A stretch of DNA of 36,934 nucleotides. Origin: Bryobacteraceae bacterium. Lineage in GTDB: Bacteria > Acidobacteriota > Terriglobia > Bryobacterales > Bryobacteraceae. The notes beneath the pieces were generated by a model that had not been told where the DNA came from, searched no databases, and saw only the letters and a program-made list of their open reading frames with translations. A program made the position numbers and the translations under genes. Where the stretch lies: positions 1-36,934 of the forward strand of contig JAPWUP010000018.1 of assembly GCA_028275505.1 (NCBI GenBank). Reading direction: 5' to 3'. Shown here piece after piece: positions 23,212 to 30,360 of the stretch; the stretch's first letter is position 1; every line of letters starts with the position of its first letter.

Positions 23212-23910
23212 TTATCGCCTCATCTGGCAATCTACCAGCGGGCACCGATCGCAAGGATTGCCGTAGGCGCGCACGCGATCCTCGGGACCGATTCCGATCA
23301 GGCCGGAAATGGTCTTCAGCGGACGCATGATCATCGTCGGCAGGAGCTGGACTCCCACCAAGGAGGCGTCCAGCAGGCCGAACAACGTCCGCTGCTGCTC
23401 CAGAGGGATGCCGCAGTAGCCGGGACTGTAAGGCAGCGTGAGCGCTTCGCCGGCGCCCAGTTGCCCGCGCAGGTGCTCGATGGTGCGCGCAACCATGGCT
23501 TCGGCCAACGCGGCGCCGATCGCGTGGCAGACGAGACCGCCCAGAAAGTCTCGCCCCTGCATGGCGGCCTCGGCCGCCGCAACGATTTCCGTTCCCGCAG
23601 TGGCCAGGAAGATCGCAGCCCTTTGGGCTTCCCCAAGGAATTCGCCGATGCGGCCGGTGAACACGGCGCCGGGCAACTCCAGCCGGTGAGCAGAGCTGCG
23701 GAGCACGGGATAGATGCGGTACATCGCGCGCGGGCGTATCTCGGGCAAAAGTTTCTCGAGCGCCTGCTCCACGCGCTGTGCGACGCGTGGCTCGACAGGG
23801 GCGTCCTTCGGGTAACCCAGGTAACGGAAGACCTCCGCCGGATCGGGCTTCAGACCGGCGCCCTCCAGAACGACGGTCTCCGCTTCAGCCTTTCCACTCG
23901 CGCGCGGCAC
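23212..23910 (-). CDS. stand-alone MetH-type (vitamin B12-dependent) activation domain protein
   Basis: 232 residues from a GTG that overlaps the upstream gene's end by 26 nt; no better in-frame start exists nearby. The protein resembles the C-terminal AdoMet activation domain of cobalamin-dependent methionine synthase: Ala-rich helices (IFLATAGTEIVAAAE, AIGAALAEAMVARTIEHLR) followed by LPYSPGYCGIPLEQQRTLFGLL and LLPTMIMRPLKTISGLIG. In MetH this domain binds SAM to remethylate oxidised cob(II)alamin. The position expected to be the SAM-carboxylate arginine of the RPAPGY motif appears to be Pro here. The C-terminus carries Cys-x2-Cys-x4-Cys (NPCDRCPLVDC), which might hold a metal or Fe-S cluster. 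As last gene of the corrinoid operon it is the likely reactivase, in place of RamA. Confidence 0.85.
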   Translation of the reverse strand: MPRASGKAEAETVVLEGAGLKPDPAEVFRYLGYPKDAPVEPRVAQRVEQALEKLLPEIRPRAMYRIYPVLRSSAHRLELPGAVFTGRIGEFLGEAQRAAIFLATAGTEIVAAAEAAMQGRDFLGGLVCHAIGAALAEAMVARTIEHLRGQLGAGEALTLPYSPGYCGIPLEQQRTLFGLLDASLVGVQLLPTMIMRPLKTISGLIGIGPEDRVRAYGNPCDRCPLVDCQMRR

Positions 23911-24880
23911 GAACCATTTCTCGCAGGTTTTCCAGCGGCGTCATGGGCGCCAGGCCGCAGCCCGGCGCCAGAATGTGCACGCCCGCGCTCAGCGATTCTT
24001 CGACGGCGCGGCGGACACGCTCCGGCGTGCCATTCAGTAGCACTTCCACCGTAGGGACGCCGCCCGCAATCGCGCAATCGCCCGCGCCGACCGCCTGCAC
24101 GAGATCCGTCCGGTCCTCAAGACTGATCACTTCCGCTCCCACGCGGTGCAGCAGAGAAAGGATGCGCGTGTTGGAGCCGCAAATGTGCAGCACCACCGGA
24201 GCCGGAATGGCCGAGACCAGCTGCTGCTGCGCGGGCAGGATCAACTGCTGGTAGAGGCGCGGCGAGGTCATGTCCAGGCTCGCGGCCATGTCTTCCACGG
24301 TGACCGCATCCGCGCCCGCGGCGACTTGCCTGCGGCCATACTCGATGCCCAACTCCACCGCAAAGTCCAAGTAGGGGCGCAGGGCATCCGGCCGGCGCAC
24401 CGATTCGGTGAGCACGGTCGTCAGCCCGGCAAGCTGGCAGACCAGCGTGAACGGGCCGACCAGCCCGCCGAGGACGGCCACCCGCTCGCCGAAATGCCGC
24501 CGTAGTTGCGCGATGGCCTCCACGACCGCCCGCGGCCTTCCCCGGTCCAGATCAGGCATGGCGGGTACGGGATCGCCCAGCCGGAGAGGGTGCGAGCGGA
24601 CCGAGGCGTTCGAGGTCCGATCGCCCAGATCCACCTCGGCGCCCAGCAGCTCGGCTTCGATGGTCTGGTCGAAGGGGACGCGCACGAAGTCAAAGCCGAC
24701 CACTTCGCAGGCGGCAGCGGCAAGCCTCGCCATGGCGTCGGGATCGCGGTGGGCCTCGGGCCACCAGGCGTTGACGGCTTCCATCTGCGCGACGGTGGCC
24801 GATTGCGTCAGCGCGCCTACCGGGACGGGGCGGACGGTCGTCCGCCGCATGGCTGAAAGCAGTCTTTCGCGCGGGGTCAT
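23885..24880 (-). CDS. UroD-family corrinoid methyltransferase, MtaA/MtbA-like
   Basis: 331-residue TIM-barrel protein of the uroporphyrinogen decarboxylase family, but with the zinc site of methylcobamide methyltransferases: His232-x-Cys234 (VVLHICGSN) and Cys308 (APGCGLAP). These three residues bind the zinc that activates the thiol or methyl acceptor in MtaA/MtbA, whereas true HemE lacks them. Early motif TPRERLLSAMRR and later EDMAASLDMTSPRLYQQLILP fit the family. It overlaps the upstream gene by 4 nt (ATGA) and the downstream gene by 26 nt. Most likely it is the second methyltransferase (corrinoid to acceptor); the acceptor may be homocysteine, tetrahydrofolate or another thiol and is not determined by sequence. 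Confidence 0.88.
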   Translation of the reverse strand: MTPRERLLSAMRRTTVRPVPVGALTQSATVAQMEAVNAWWPEAHRDPDAMARLAAAACEVVGFDFVRVPFDQTIEAELLGAEVDLGDRTSNASVRSHPLRLGDPVPAMPDLDRGRPRAVVEAIAQLRRHFGERVAVLGGLVGPFTLVCQLAGLTTVLTESVRRPDALRPYLDFAVELGIEYGRRQVAAGADAVTVEDMAASLDMTSPRLYQQLILPAQQQLVSAIPAPVVLHICGSNTRILSLLHRVGAEVISLEDRTDLVQAVGAGDCAIAGGVPTVEVLLNGTPERVRRAVEESLSAGVHILAPGCGLAPMTPLENLREMVRAAREWKG

Positions 24881-26034
24881 GGCAGGGGCTTGCGCCGGGC
24901 TTCCTCGATCATGGCCCGGACATTTTCCACCGGGGAGTAAGAATCCACTTCACAGCCGGGCATGACGACCGCGGTGGTGTGCGGCAAGGTGGCGTCGAGA
25001 AACTCGCGCACCATCCGGCGGACGTCCTCCGGCGTGCCGTGACAGGCGGTTTGCGTGGTCGGTGAGTTCATAGCGCAGCGCTTGCCGGCGAACAGCCGGG
25101 CCACGGATTCGCACCACTCCGGCCAGCTCAGCTTCTGGCTGTAATAAGGCATATCGTACTGCACGGCTTTGATGCCGTCCCACTGGACCAGCAACTGCAT
25201 GGCCTCGGGCAGGTTGTGGCCGCAAATGTGCCAGAACACGTAAGGGAACAATTTTACTGCCTTTTGTACGAAAATTTCGTCGGCGTAGCCGAACTCGCGC
25301 AGCTGGCGCGGTCCCCAGGTGCGGGCGCCGCCGAACAGGCAGACGAAATGCAAGCCGTGCTTGCGCGCGATCTCGGCGTAGAAGTCGAGCGCGGCCAGCC
25401 GCTCCTCCAGCGCCAGATCCAGGTAACGCTTGACCTTCTTGGGCTCGGTCACCGTCCAGCGTACGAACTGCTGCACTTCCACCAGCGTTTCCGCGTAGTT
25501 GGACGGCGTGGCGATACCCACGATCACGGGCACGATTCGGTCCATCTTTTCCTGGAATTCAAGCAGCTGGAGCATGTGCGGCACGTAGTGAGTGACGGCG
25601 CGCGATCCCTCCAGGTACCGCTCGTAAGCGCGGCTTTCGTACAGCTCGATGGCTTCGTCAATGGTTTTCGCCACCGGTTTGAAAAGCAGGTAATCCTTGT
25701 CGCCGCGGTGCACGAAATGCTCGGGGCGCTTTTCCGGCGGGATGAAGTTCTCGATCTGGTGGCTGATGTCCACGTACATCCAGATGGCGTCGGTGCGCAG
25801 GTCAGCCCACGTGCGGATGCAGGCGTCCGTGGTCTTGTCCACGTCATTGTAAATTTCCGCGTGCGAGTAACCCGCGTAAGTAATTTGCCAGTAATCCAGT
25901 TCGGGCGCCACGGGGACCAGATCGCTGCGACGCAATTCGAAGGCGGCCGCCATCCGCTCCCAGTGCGTCATTTCGCCGATCGGGCGCAGCTTGCCCTTGA
26001 GACGACGGACCCAGGCGTCAACGATTTCGCTCAT
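24877..26034 (-). CDS. UroD-family methyltransferase, second paralogue (possible substrate:corrinoid methyltransferase)
   Basis: 385 residues, UroD superfamily but only distantly similar to its neighbour and about 55 residues longer. Zinc ligands are His269-x-Cys271 (FWHICGHN) and Cys361 (VMPGCEVDS), so the HxC...C metal site is complete. It starts with MTHWERMAAAFELRRSDLVPVAPELDYWQ, a family-typical opening followed by an unusually Tyr/Trp-rich insert (DYWQITYAGYSHAEIYND, AIWMYVDISHQIENFIPPEKRPEH) that may shape a pocket for an aromatic or methoxylated substrate. Translation is coupled by 4-nt overlaps to the corrinoid protein upstream and the shorter UroD protein downstream. I infer that it demethylates the primary donor onto the corrinoid. 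Confidence 0.85.
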   Translation of the reverse strand: MSEIVDAWVRRLKGKLRPIGEMTHWERMAAAFELRRSDLVPVAPELDYWQITYAGYSHAEIYNDVDKTTDACIRTWADLRTDAIWMYVDISHQIENFIPPEKRPEHFVHRGDKDYLLFKPVAKTIDEAIELYESRAYERYLEGSRAVTHYVPHMLQLLEFQEKMDRIVPVIVGIATPSNYAETLVEVQQFVRWTVTEPKKVKRYLDLALEERLAALDFYAEIARKHGLHFVCLFGGARTWGPRQLREFGYADEIFVQKAVKLFPYVFWHICGHNLPEAMQLLVQWDGIKAVQYDMPYYSQKLSWPEWCESVARLFAGKRCAMNSPTTQTACHGTPEDVRRMVREFLDATLPHTTAVVMPGCEVDSYSPVENVRAMIEEARRKPLP

Positions 26035-26702
26035 ACGGACCTCCGTGCGGCGCGCAACTCTTCCACCAGCCGGTCAAGTTTCCCCACGGCCTCCCAGGCG
26101 TCGTCGCTGGCGTCATCGGCGCCCATGCGCCGGGCCGCGGCTGGGTCCACGGCCGGCCCGCCGCAGATGATCTTGACGCGGTCCCGCAGGCCGGCCTGCT
26201 CGATGACGCGCACGGTTTCGCGGGTGTGCATGAAGGTGGAGGTCATATAGGTTCCCAGACCCACGATGTCCGGTTCGTACTCGCGAATGGCCTCGACGAA
26301 CCGTTCGTCGGGCACGTCCACGCCCAGATCTATGACGTCATAGCCGGCGGCCTGAAACACGGGGACCGCGACATCCTTGCCAACCGAGTGAATGTCGCCG
26401 TAAATGGTGCCGATGATCATCTTGCCGCGAACCGGGCCCCCGCCGGTCTGACGGATGAGGGGCCGCAGGATCTCCAGGCCCCGGTAGTATACATCGCAGG
26501 AGACCAGGACTTCGGGCATGAAGATTTCGCCCTGCTTGAACCTTTCGCCGACCTGGCGCATGCCCGCCGAGAGGCCTTCGGCCAGAATTTCCACCGGCGA
26601 CAGTCCGGCCGCCAGGCTGTCCTCGACCAGGGGGACGATCCCTTCGACGTCCATCTCCAGCACGGCCTGCGCGAGTTTTTGAAGCCTTTCCGCTTTTTCC
26701 AC
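26031..26702 (-). CDS. cobalamin-binding corrinoid protein of a methyltransferase system
   Basis: 223 residues. An N-terminal helical cap (residues 1-88: LAQAVLEMDVEGIVPLVEDSLAAG, FMPEVLVSCDVYYRGLEIL) is followed by a Rossmann-like B12 domain with the DxHxxG motif GDIHSVGKD (Asp103, His105), then IDLGVDVPDERFVEA, IVGLGTYMTSTF and IICGGPAVD. His105 should be the lower axial ligand of cobalt. The layout matches MtaC/MtbC/MtmC and the MetH cobalamin module. It starts at a GTG with GGAGG 6 nt upstream (26709-26713). It is the first gene of the four-gene operon and the methyl carrier between the two UroD-type enzymes. Confidence 0.93.
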   Translation of the reverse strand: MEKAERLQKLAQAVLEMDVEGIVPLVEDSLAAGLSPVEILAEGLSAGMRQVGERFKQGEIFMPEVLVSCDVYYRGLEILRPLIRQTGGGPVRGKMIIGTIYGDIHSVGKDVAVPVFQAAGYDVIDLGVDVPDERFVEAIREYEPDIVGLGTYMTSTFMHTRETVRVIEQAGLRDRVKIICGGPAVDPAAARRMGADDASDDAWEAVGKLDRLVEELRAARRSV

Positions 26703-26708
26703 TTGGAA

Positions 26709-26713
26709 CCTCC
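26709..26713 (-). promoter_or_regulatory. ribosome binding site GGAGG before a GTG start
   Basis: GGAGG on the minus strand, 6 nt before the GTG at 26702, decides the start of the corrinoid protein gene. Confidence 0.7.
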
Positions 26714-26720
26714 GTGATGT

Positions 26721-26777
26721 GGGTGCCTCAGGGGCCGCAGCGCCGGCGGGCGGCAGCGCGGCGCGGGCCTGAGTCCC
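26721..26777 (-). repeat. GC-rich inverted repeat in the leader of the corrinoid operon
   Basis: CTCAGG (26727-26732) pairs with CCTGAG (26768-26773), CCGC (26735-26738) with GCGG (26763-26766), and the flanking GGG (26721-26723) with CCC (26775-26777). The stem ends 7 nt before the Shine-Dalgarno sequence on the minus strand. It is a candidate leader structure; it does not resemble the B12 box of a cobalamin riboswitch as far as I can see. Upstream of it, 26783-26791 holds an AT-richer AGAGTACTA stretch that may contain the promoter(s) of the divergent genes. Confidence 0.4.
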
Positions 26778-26871
26778 ACGATAAGAGTACTACAGCGAGG
26801 CGGTTCTGCTGGGCCGGCGGGGCGCGGCCGGGGGTGCGAAAATGGAAGTGTCCCTCCTGAAGGACCATGGC

Positions 26872-26876
26872 GGAGG
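26872..26876 (+). promoter_or_regulatory. ribosome binding site GGAGG favouring a downstream ATG
   Basis: GGAGG lies 8 nt before ATG 26885, whereas the upstream in-frame ATG 26867 has only a badly spaced GAAGGA 2 nt before it. Confidence 0.6.
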
Positions 26877-26884
26877 TCTCGGGA

Positions 26885-28153
26885 ATGCCTGCCGAAGTCC
26901 AGCGGACTGTCCTCCCCAACGGCGTACGGGTCATCAGCGAGCGGATGCCACATGTGCGGTCGGTGTCCGTGGGCATCTGGCTGGCCACGGGCGCGCGGCT
27001 GGAGTCACCCCAGGAAACCGGGATCTGCCATTTCCTGGAGCATCTTCTATTCAAGGGGACCAAGCATCGGACCGCCGAGGAGATTGCGCGTTCGGTGGAC
27101 TCGATCGGGGGGAATCTGGATGCTTACACGGGCAAGGAGATGGTGACTTTCAACGCCAAGGTCCTGGATGAGCACCTGCCCATCGCCTTCGACGTGCTCT
27201 CGGACATGGTCGTCAACCCGCTGCTCCGGCCCGAGGACATTCAGAAGGAAAAGGGCGTGATCCTGGAAGAGATCAAGATGGAGCTGGACAACCCCGAATA
27301 TGTGGTGCACGAAATGTTCGCGAGCAATTTCTGGAGGGGTCACGCGCTGGGTCGCCCGATTCTGGGCACGCGCGAGACCGTCCAGCGCTTCACGCCCGAG
27401 ATGGTGGAGAGCTACTACCGCCGCGTCTACATCCCTTCCAACATCGTGATCACCGCGGCCGGCAATCTGGACCACGAGCGGTTGGTGGAGCTGGCGCGGG
27501 AGCGCTTCGAGCAGATGCCGGCCGGCGGTCCGCTGCCGCCGGACGAACCGCCCGTCACTCACGCCCGCCTGGCGTTGCGCCACAAGAAGTCGCTCGAGCA
27601 GGTGCATCTTTGCCTGGGAGTGCCCGCCCATCCGGCGCCGCACAAGGACCGTTTCGCCGGCTACCTGCTGAACACCCTGCTCGGCGGGGGAATGAGCTCG
27701 CGCTTGTTCCAGAACATTCGCGAGCGGCAGGGCCTGGCGTACGCCGTCTTTTCCGAGGTGAGCCCGTATCGCGATACCGGCTGCCTGTACATCTATGCCG
27801 GCACGTCGGTGGATGCGGCTCGCAAAGTCGTGCATTCGATCCTGGCCGAGTTGCGGCGCTTCAAGGAGGAGCTGGTGAGCCAGGACGAATTGCAGCGTGG
27901 CAAGGACTATTTGAAAGGTTCGCTCATCCTGGGCCTGGAGTCCACCACGCATCGCATGGCAAACCTGGCGCGCCAGGAGCTGTATTTCGGACGGTTCTTC
28001 AGCCTGGACGAGCTGATCGAGGACATTGAGCGCGTGACACCGGAGGATGTGCAGCGCGTCGCCCAGCAGTTCTTCGATTCGCGCTCCATCACGCTGACCG
28101 TGCTGGGCAACCTCGACGGGGTCCGGCTGAGGCGGGAAGAGCTGGTCTGCTGA
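26885..28153 (+). CDS. M16 family zinc peptidase (processing-peptidase type)
   Basis: About 422 residues, the length of single-unit M16B peptidases such as mitochondrial processing peptidase beta relatives. The inverted zinc motif is HFLEH (His49, Glu52, His53), with the third ligand Glu129 in ILEEIKMELDNPE at the expected 76-residue distance. Family motifs NGVRVISERMPHVRSVSVGIWL, SNIVITAAGNLDHERLV, GGGMSSRLFQNIRERQGLAYAVFSEV and LGLESTTHRMANLARQELYFGR are present. No signal peptide, so it may be cytoplasmic. ATG 26885 is preferred to ATG 26867 because of ribosome binding site spacing. The next gene starts 32 nt on. Confidence 0.95.
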   Translation: MPAEVQRTVLPNGVRVISERMPHVRSVSVGIWLATGARLESPQETGICHFLEHLLFKGTKHRTAEEIARSVDSIGGNLDAYTGKEMVTFNAKVLDEHLPIAFDVLSDMVVNPLLRPEDIQKEKGVILEEIKMELDNPEYVVHEMFASNFWRGHALGRPILGTRETVQRFTPEMVESYYRRVYIPSNIVITAAGNLDHERLVELARERFEQMPAGGPLPPDEPPVTHARLALRHKKSLEQVHLCLGVPAHPAPHKDRFAGYLLNTLLGGGMSSRLFQNIRERQGLAYAVFSEVSPYRDTGCLYIYAGTSVDAARKVVHSILAELRRFKEELVSQDELQRGKDYLKGSLILGLESTTHRMANLARQELYFGRFFSLDELIEDIERVTPEDVQRVAQQFFDSRSITLTVLGNLDGVRLRREELVC

Positions 28154-28185
28154 GCGGCCTCGGGCGCGCGGCTGCGTAGTACACT

Positions 28186-28995
28186 GTGGGATTGCCGAAG
28201 GTGCGAGCTACCGCGAGGGTGGTTCTGTGCGCGCTTGCGCTCGCCGCGCAGGCGCTGGCTTTCGACTTCACGGCGCTCAAGCCCCAGGGCTACGTGAGCG
28301 ATTTCGCCGGGGTGGTGGACCGTGAGTCGCGGCAGCGCCTGGAGGAGTACTGTGCGCGCCTGGAGAAGGCCACCGGCGTGCAACTGGCCTTGGTGACGAT
28401 CCCCAGCTTGCAGGGCGAGCCGATTGAAGACGTGGCGAATGCCCTGTTTCGCGCCTGGGGGATCGGCAGCAAGCAATCCAACGAAGGCCTTCTGCTTTTG
28501 CTGGCGATTCGGGACCGCCGCAGCCGCCTGGAAGTGGGTTACGGCCTGGAGCCGGTAATTCCTGACGGTTACGCGGGCAGCGTGCTGCGAGCCATGCGGC
28601 CGGCCTTGCGCGAGCAGCGGTATGGCGAGGCGCTGCTGGCGGCGGCGGTGGAGTTGGGGCAGCGGATCGCGCAGGCGAAGGGAGTGCAGCTGGAGGCGCC
28701 GGCAGTTCCGCAGCGAGCCCGGCGACAGGAGCCCGTACCGGGCTGGGCCTTCGCAATGTTCTTTGTCTTCGTGATGCTGGTGCTGCTGGCATCGGCGTCT
28801 TTTCGCCCCCGGCGCCTTTACCGGTCTGCCGGCGGCTCGCCGGATCTGGGCGCGTTCATGCTGGGCACGTTGCTGGGCCGGAGCATCGGTGTTCGGACCA
28901 GCGGCGGCGGTTTCGGCGGCTTCGATTCGGGCGACTCTTTCGGCGGCTTTGGCGGCGGGGACTCGGGCGGAGGCGGGGCGTCGAGCAGTTGGTGA
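28186..28995 (+). CDS. TPM-domain membrane protein (YgcG/DUF5684-like)
   Basis: 269 residues with a signal peptide (ALALAAQALA-F), a TPM domain (residues ~28-160; GYVSDFAGVVDRESRQRLEEYCARLEKATGVQLALVTIPSL in sequence, then LLLAIRDRRSRLEVGYGLEPVIPDGYAGSVL), one membrane segment (WAFAMFFVFVMLVLLASA) and a long Gly/Ser/Phe-rich tail ending in GGGGASSSW. This architecture is typical of TPM proteins paired with LemA. Start uncertain: GTG 28186 is used; TTG 28192 and GTG 28201 are in frame, and a TACACT hexamer (28180-28185) precedes them. TPM domains are implicated in photosystem repair in plants; the bacterial role is poorly known, perhaps envelope protein quality control. LemA lies two genes downstream. 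Confidence 0.87.
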   Translation: MGLPKVRATARVVLCALALAAQALAFDFTALKPQGYVSDFAGVVDRESRQRLEEYCARLEKATGVQLALVTIPSLQGEPIEDVANALFRAWGIGSKQSNEGLLLLLAIRDRRSRLEVGYGLEPVIPDGYAGSVLRAMRPALREQRYGEALLAAAVELGQRIAQAKGVQLEAPAVPQRARRQEPVPGWAFAMFFVFVMLVLLASASFRPRRLYRSAGGSPDLGAFMLGTLLGRSIGVRTSGGGFGGFDSGDSFGGFGGGDSGGGGASSSW

Positions 28996-29008
28996 AGCGG
29001 TGGGCGTC

Positions 29009-29719
29009 ATGGAACGAGAGCTGAACCAGCTTGTCGAGAAACTGAAGCGAACTTACGGCGACCGGCTCGTATCGGTGGTGCTCTACGGCTCGGCGGCCGC
29101 GGGCGATTACCACGGCCGTTTCTCGGATCTCAACGTTCTTTGCGTTCTTCGTCATATCGGGCCGAGCGAGCTGGCGGATTCGGCGCCGATCTTTCGCTGG
29201 TGGCGTGAGCGCGGCAATCCGGCGCCCCTGTTGCTCGAGCTGGAGGAGTTACGTCGCTCGACGGACTGTTTTCCCATCGAGTTCCATGACATCGCCGAAC
29301 AGCGCCGCGTGCTGTACGGCGAAGACGTGATCGCGGGCCTGGAGATTGACGATTCGTTTTACCGCGCGCAGGTCGAGCACGAGTTGCGCGCCAAGCTGCT
29401 GCGGCTGCGCCAGAAGGCGGCGGGGGTGATGAAGGACAAGGATCTGCTGCGGACGCTGCTGGTGGACGCGCTGCCGACCTTCTGCACGCTGTTCCGTCAC
29501 GCCTTGCGTTTGCTGGGCCACGAGGCCCCGTTCGTAAAACGCCTTCTGCTGGAACGAGTGCGGCAGACGCTGGGCGTGGACACCTCGCCGCTGGAACGCG
29601 TACTGGATGTGAGGGAAGGCAAGATCAAGCCGAGGCAGTTGGACCCGGGCGCCTTGTTCGAGGGATACATGGCGGCGATTCAGGCCGTCATCGCCCGGGT
29701 GGACGGATTGCCGAAGTAG
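29009..29719 (+). CDS. nucleotidyltransferase-fold protein with altered metal motif
   Basis: About 236 residues. Starts at ATG 29009, 13 nt after the TPM gene; GTG 29000 is an alternative. The N-terminus shows the polymerase-beta-like core VVLYGSAAAGDYHGRFSDLNVLCVL: Gly27-Ser28, then Asp40-Leu-Asn42. The usual second acidic residue of the DxD pair is Asn, so metal binding may be altered. The remainder is helical (HELRAKLLRLRQKAAGVMKDKDLL, TLFRHALRLLGHE), similar to proteins with an HEPN-like or antitoxin-type C-terminus. No signal peptide. Function unknown; substrate might be a nucleotide or an RNA. Its place between TPM and LemA is the main clue. Confidence 0.75.
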   Translation: MERELNQLVEKLKRTYGDRLVSVVLYGSAAAGDYHGRFSDLNVLCVLRHIGPSELADSAPIFRWWRERGNPAPLLLELEELRRSTDCFPIEFHDIAEQRRVLYGEDVIAGLEIDDSFYRAQVEHELRAKLLRLRQKAAGVMKDKDLLRTLLVDALPTFCTLFRHALRLLGHEAPFVKRLLLERVRQTLGVDTSPLERVLDVREGKIKPRQLDPGALFEGYMAAIQAVIARVDGLPK

Positions 29720-29754
29720 TGAAGTAAGTAGTCGGACGATACGGAGCGAAAGCC

Positions 29755-30321
29755 ATGCGAACCTTCGCGATCGTAGCGGTAATCTTGCTGGTGGTTGCCT
29801 TGCTGGTCGGCGGCAAGGTGGTTTCGATCCGCAACGAGCTGGTGACGCAGCGAAATGCGATCGAGGCCGCCTGGGCGCAGGTGGACGTCGCGTTGCAGCG
29901 CCGCGCGGACCTGATTCCCAACTTGGTGGAGACGGTCAAGGGATTCGCCGCGCAGGAGCGGCAGGTGATCCAGGCGGTCACGGAGGCCCGGGCAGCGCTG
30001 GTGGGAGCGCGCACGCCGCAGGAGCGCATGGCCGCCAACGCGCAACTGGATGCGGCGCTGGCCCGGCTGCTGGTCATCGTGGAGAACTACCCGCAACTGA
30101 AGTCCAACGAAAACTTCCTGCGCCTGCAGGACGAGCTGGCGGGCACGGAAAACCGCATCGCCGTGGAGCGGCGCAAATACAACGAGGCCGTGCAGCGATA
30201 CAACACGACGCTGGAATTGTTCCCGAACAATCTGGTGGCGGCCCTGTTCGGCTTTACGCGGAACAACGACTACTTCCGCGTGGAGCCGGGGGCGCGGACC
30301 GCGCCGCAGGTCAAGTTCTGA
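29755..30321 (+). CDS. lemA: LemA family protein
   Basis: 188 residues: an N-terminal membrane segment (FAIVAVILLVVALLVGG, in an orientation with a short cytoplasmic N-terminus) followed by a coiled, four-helix LemA domain. Diagnostic motifs are VTQRNAIEAAWAQVDVALQRRADLIPNLVETVKGFAAQER, in sequence, LVIVENYPQLKSNENF and RIAVERRKYNEAVQRYNTTLELFPNNLVAALFGF, all highly conserved in LemA. A GGAG ribosome binding site (29743-29746) is 8 nt from the ATG. LemA often sits beside a TPM gene, as here with one gene between. The molecular role is unclear; an envelope scaffold is proposed in general. Confidence 0.95.
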   Translation: MRTFAIVAVILLVVALLVGGKVVSIRNELVTQRNAIEAAWAQVDVALQRRADLIPNLVETVKGFAAQERQVIQAVTEARAALVGARTPQERMAANAQLDAALARLLVIVENYPQLKSNENFLRLQDELAGTENRIAVERRKYNEAVQRYNTTLELFPNNLVAALFGFTRNNDYFRVEPGARTAPQVKF

Positions 30322-30360
30322 AATGCGAATGCAAAAGTGAGCCGTGCGGGGAGGCAAGCC

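Noticed and set aside
23885-26034. True uroporphyrinogen decarboxylase (HemE) genes of haem synthesis
   Set aside because: Both proteins carry the His-x-Cys...Cys zinc site and are co-transcribed with a corrinoid protein, which fits methyltransferases and not HemE.
26703-26884. Cobalamin riboswitch upstream of the corrinoid operon
   Set aside because: I looked for the B12 box and the conserved core on the minus strand and did not find them; only an inverted repeat is present. A covariance-model search would settle it.
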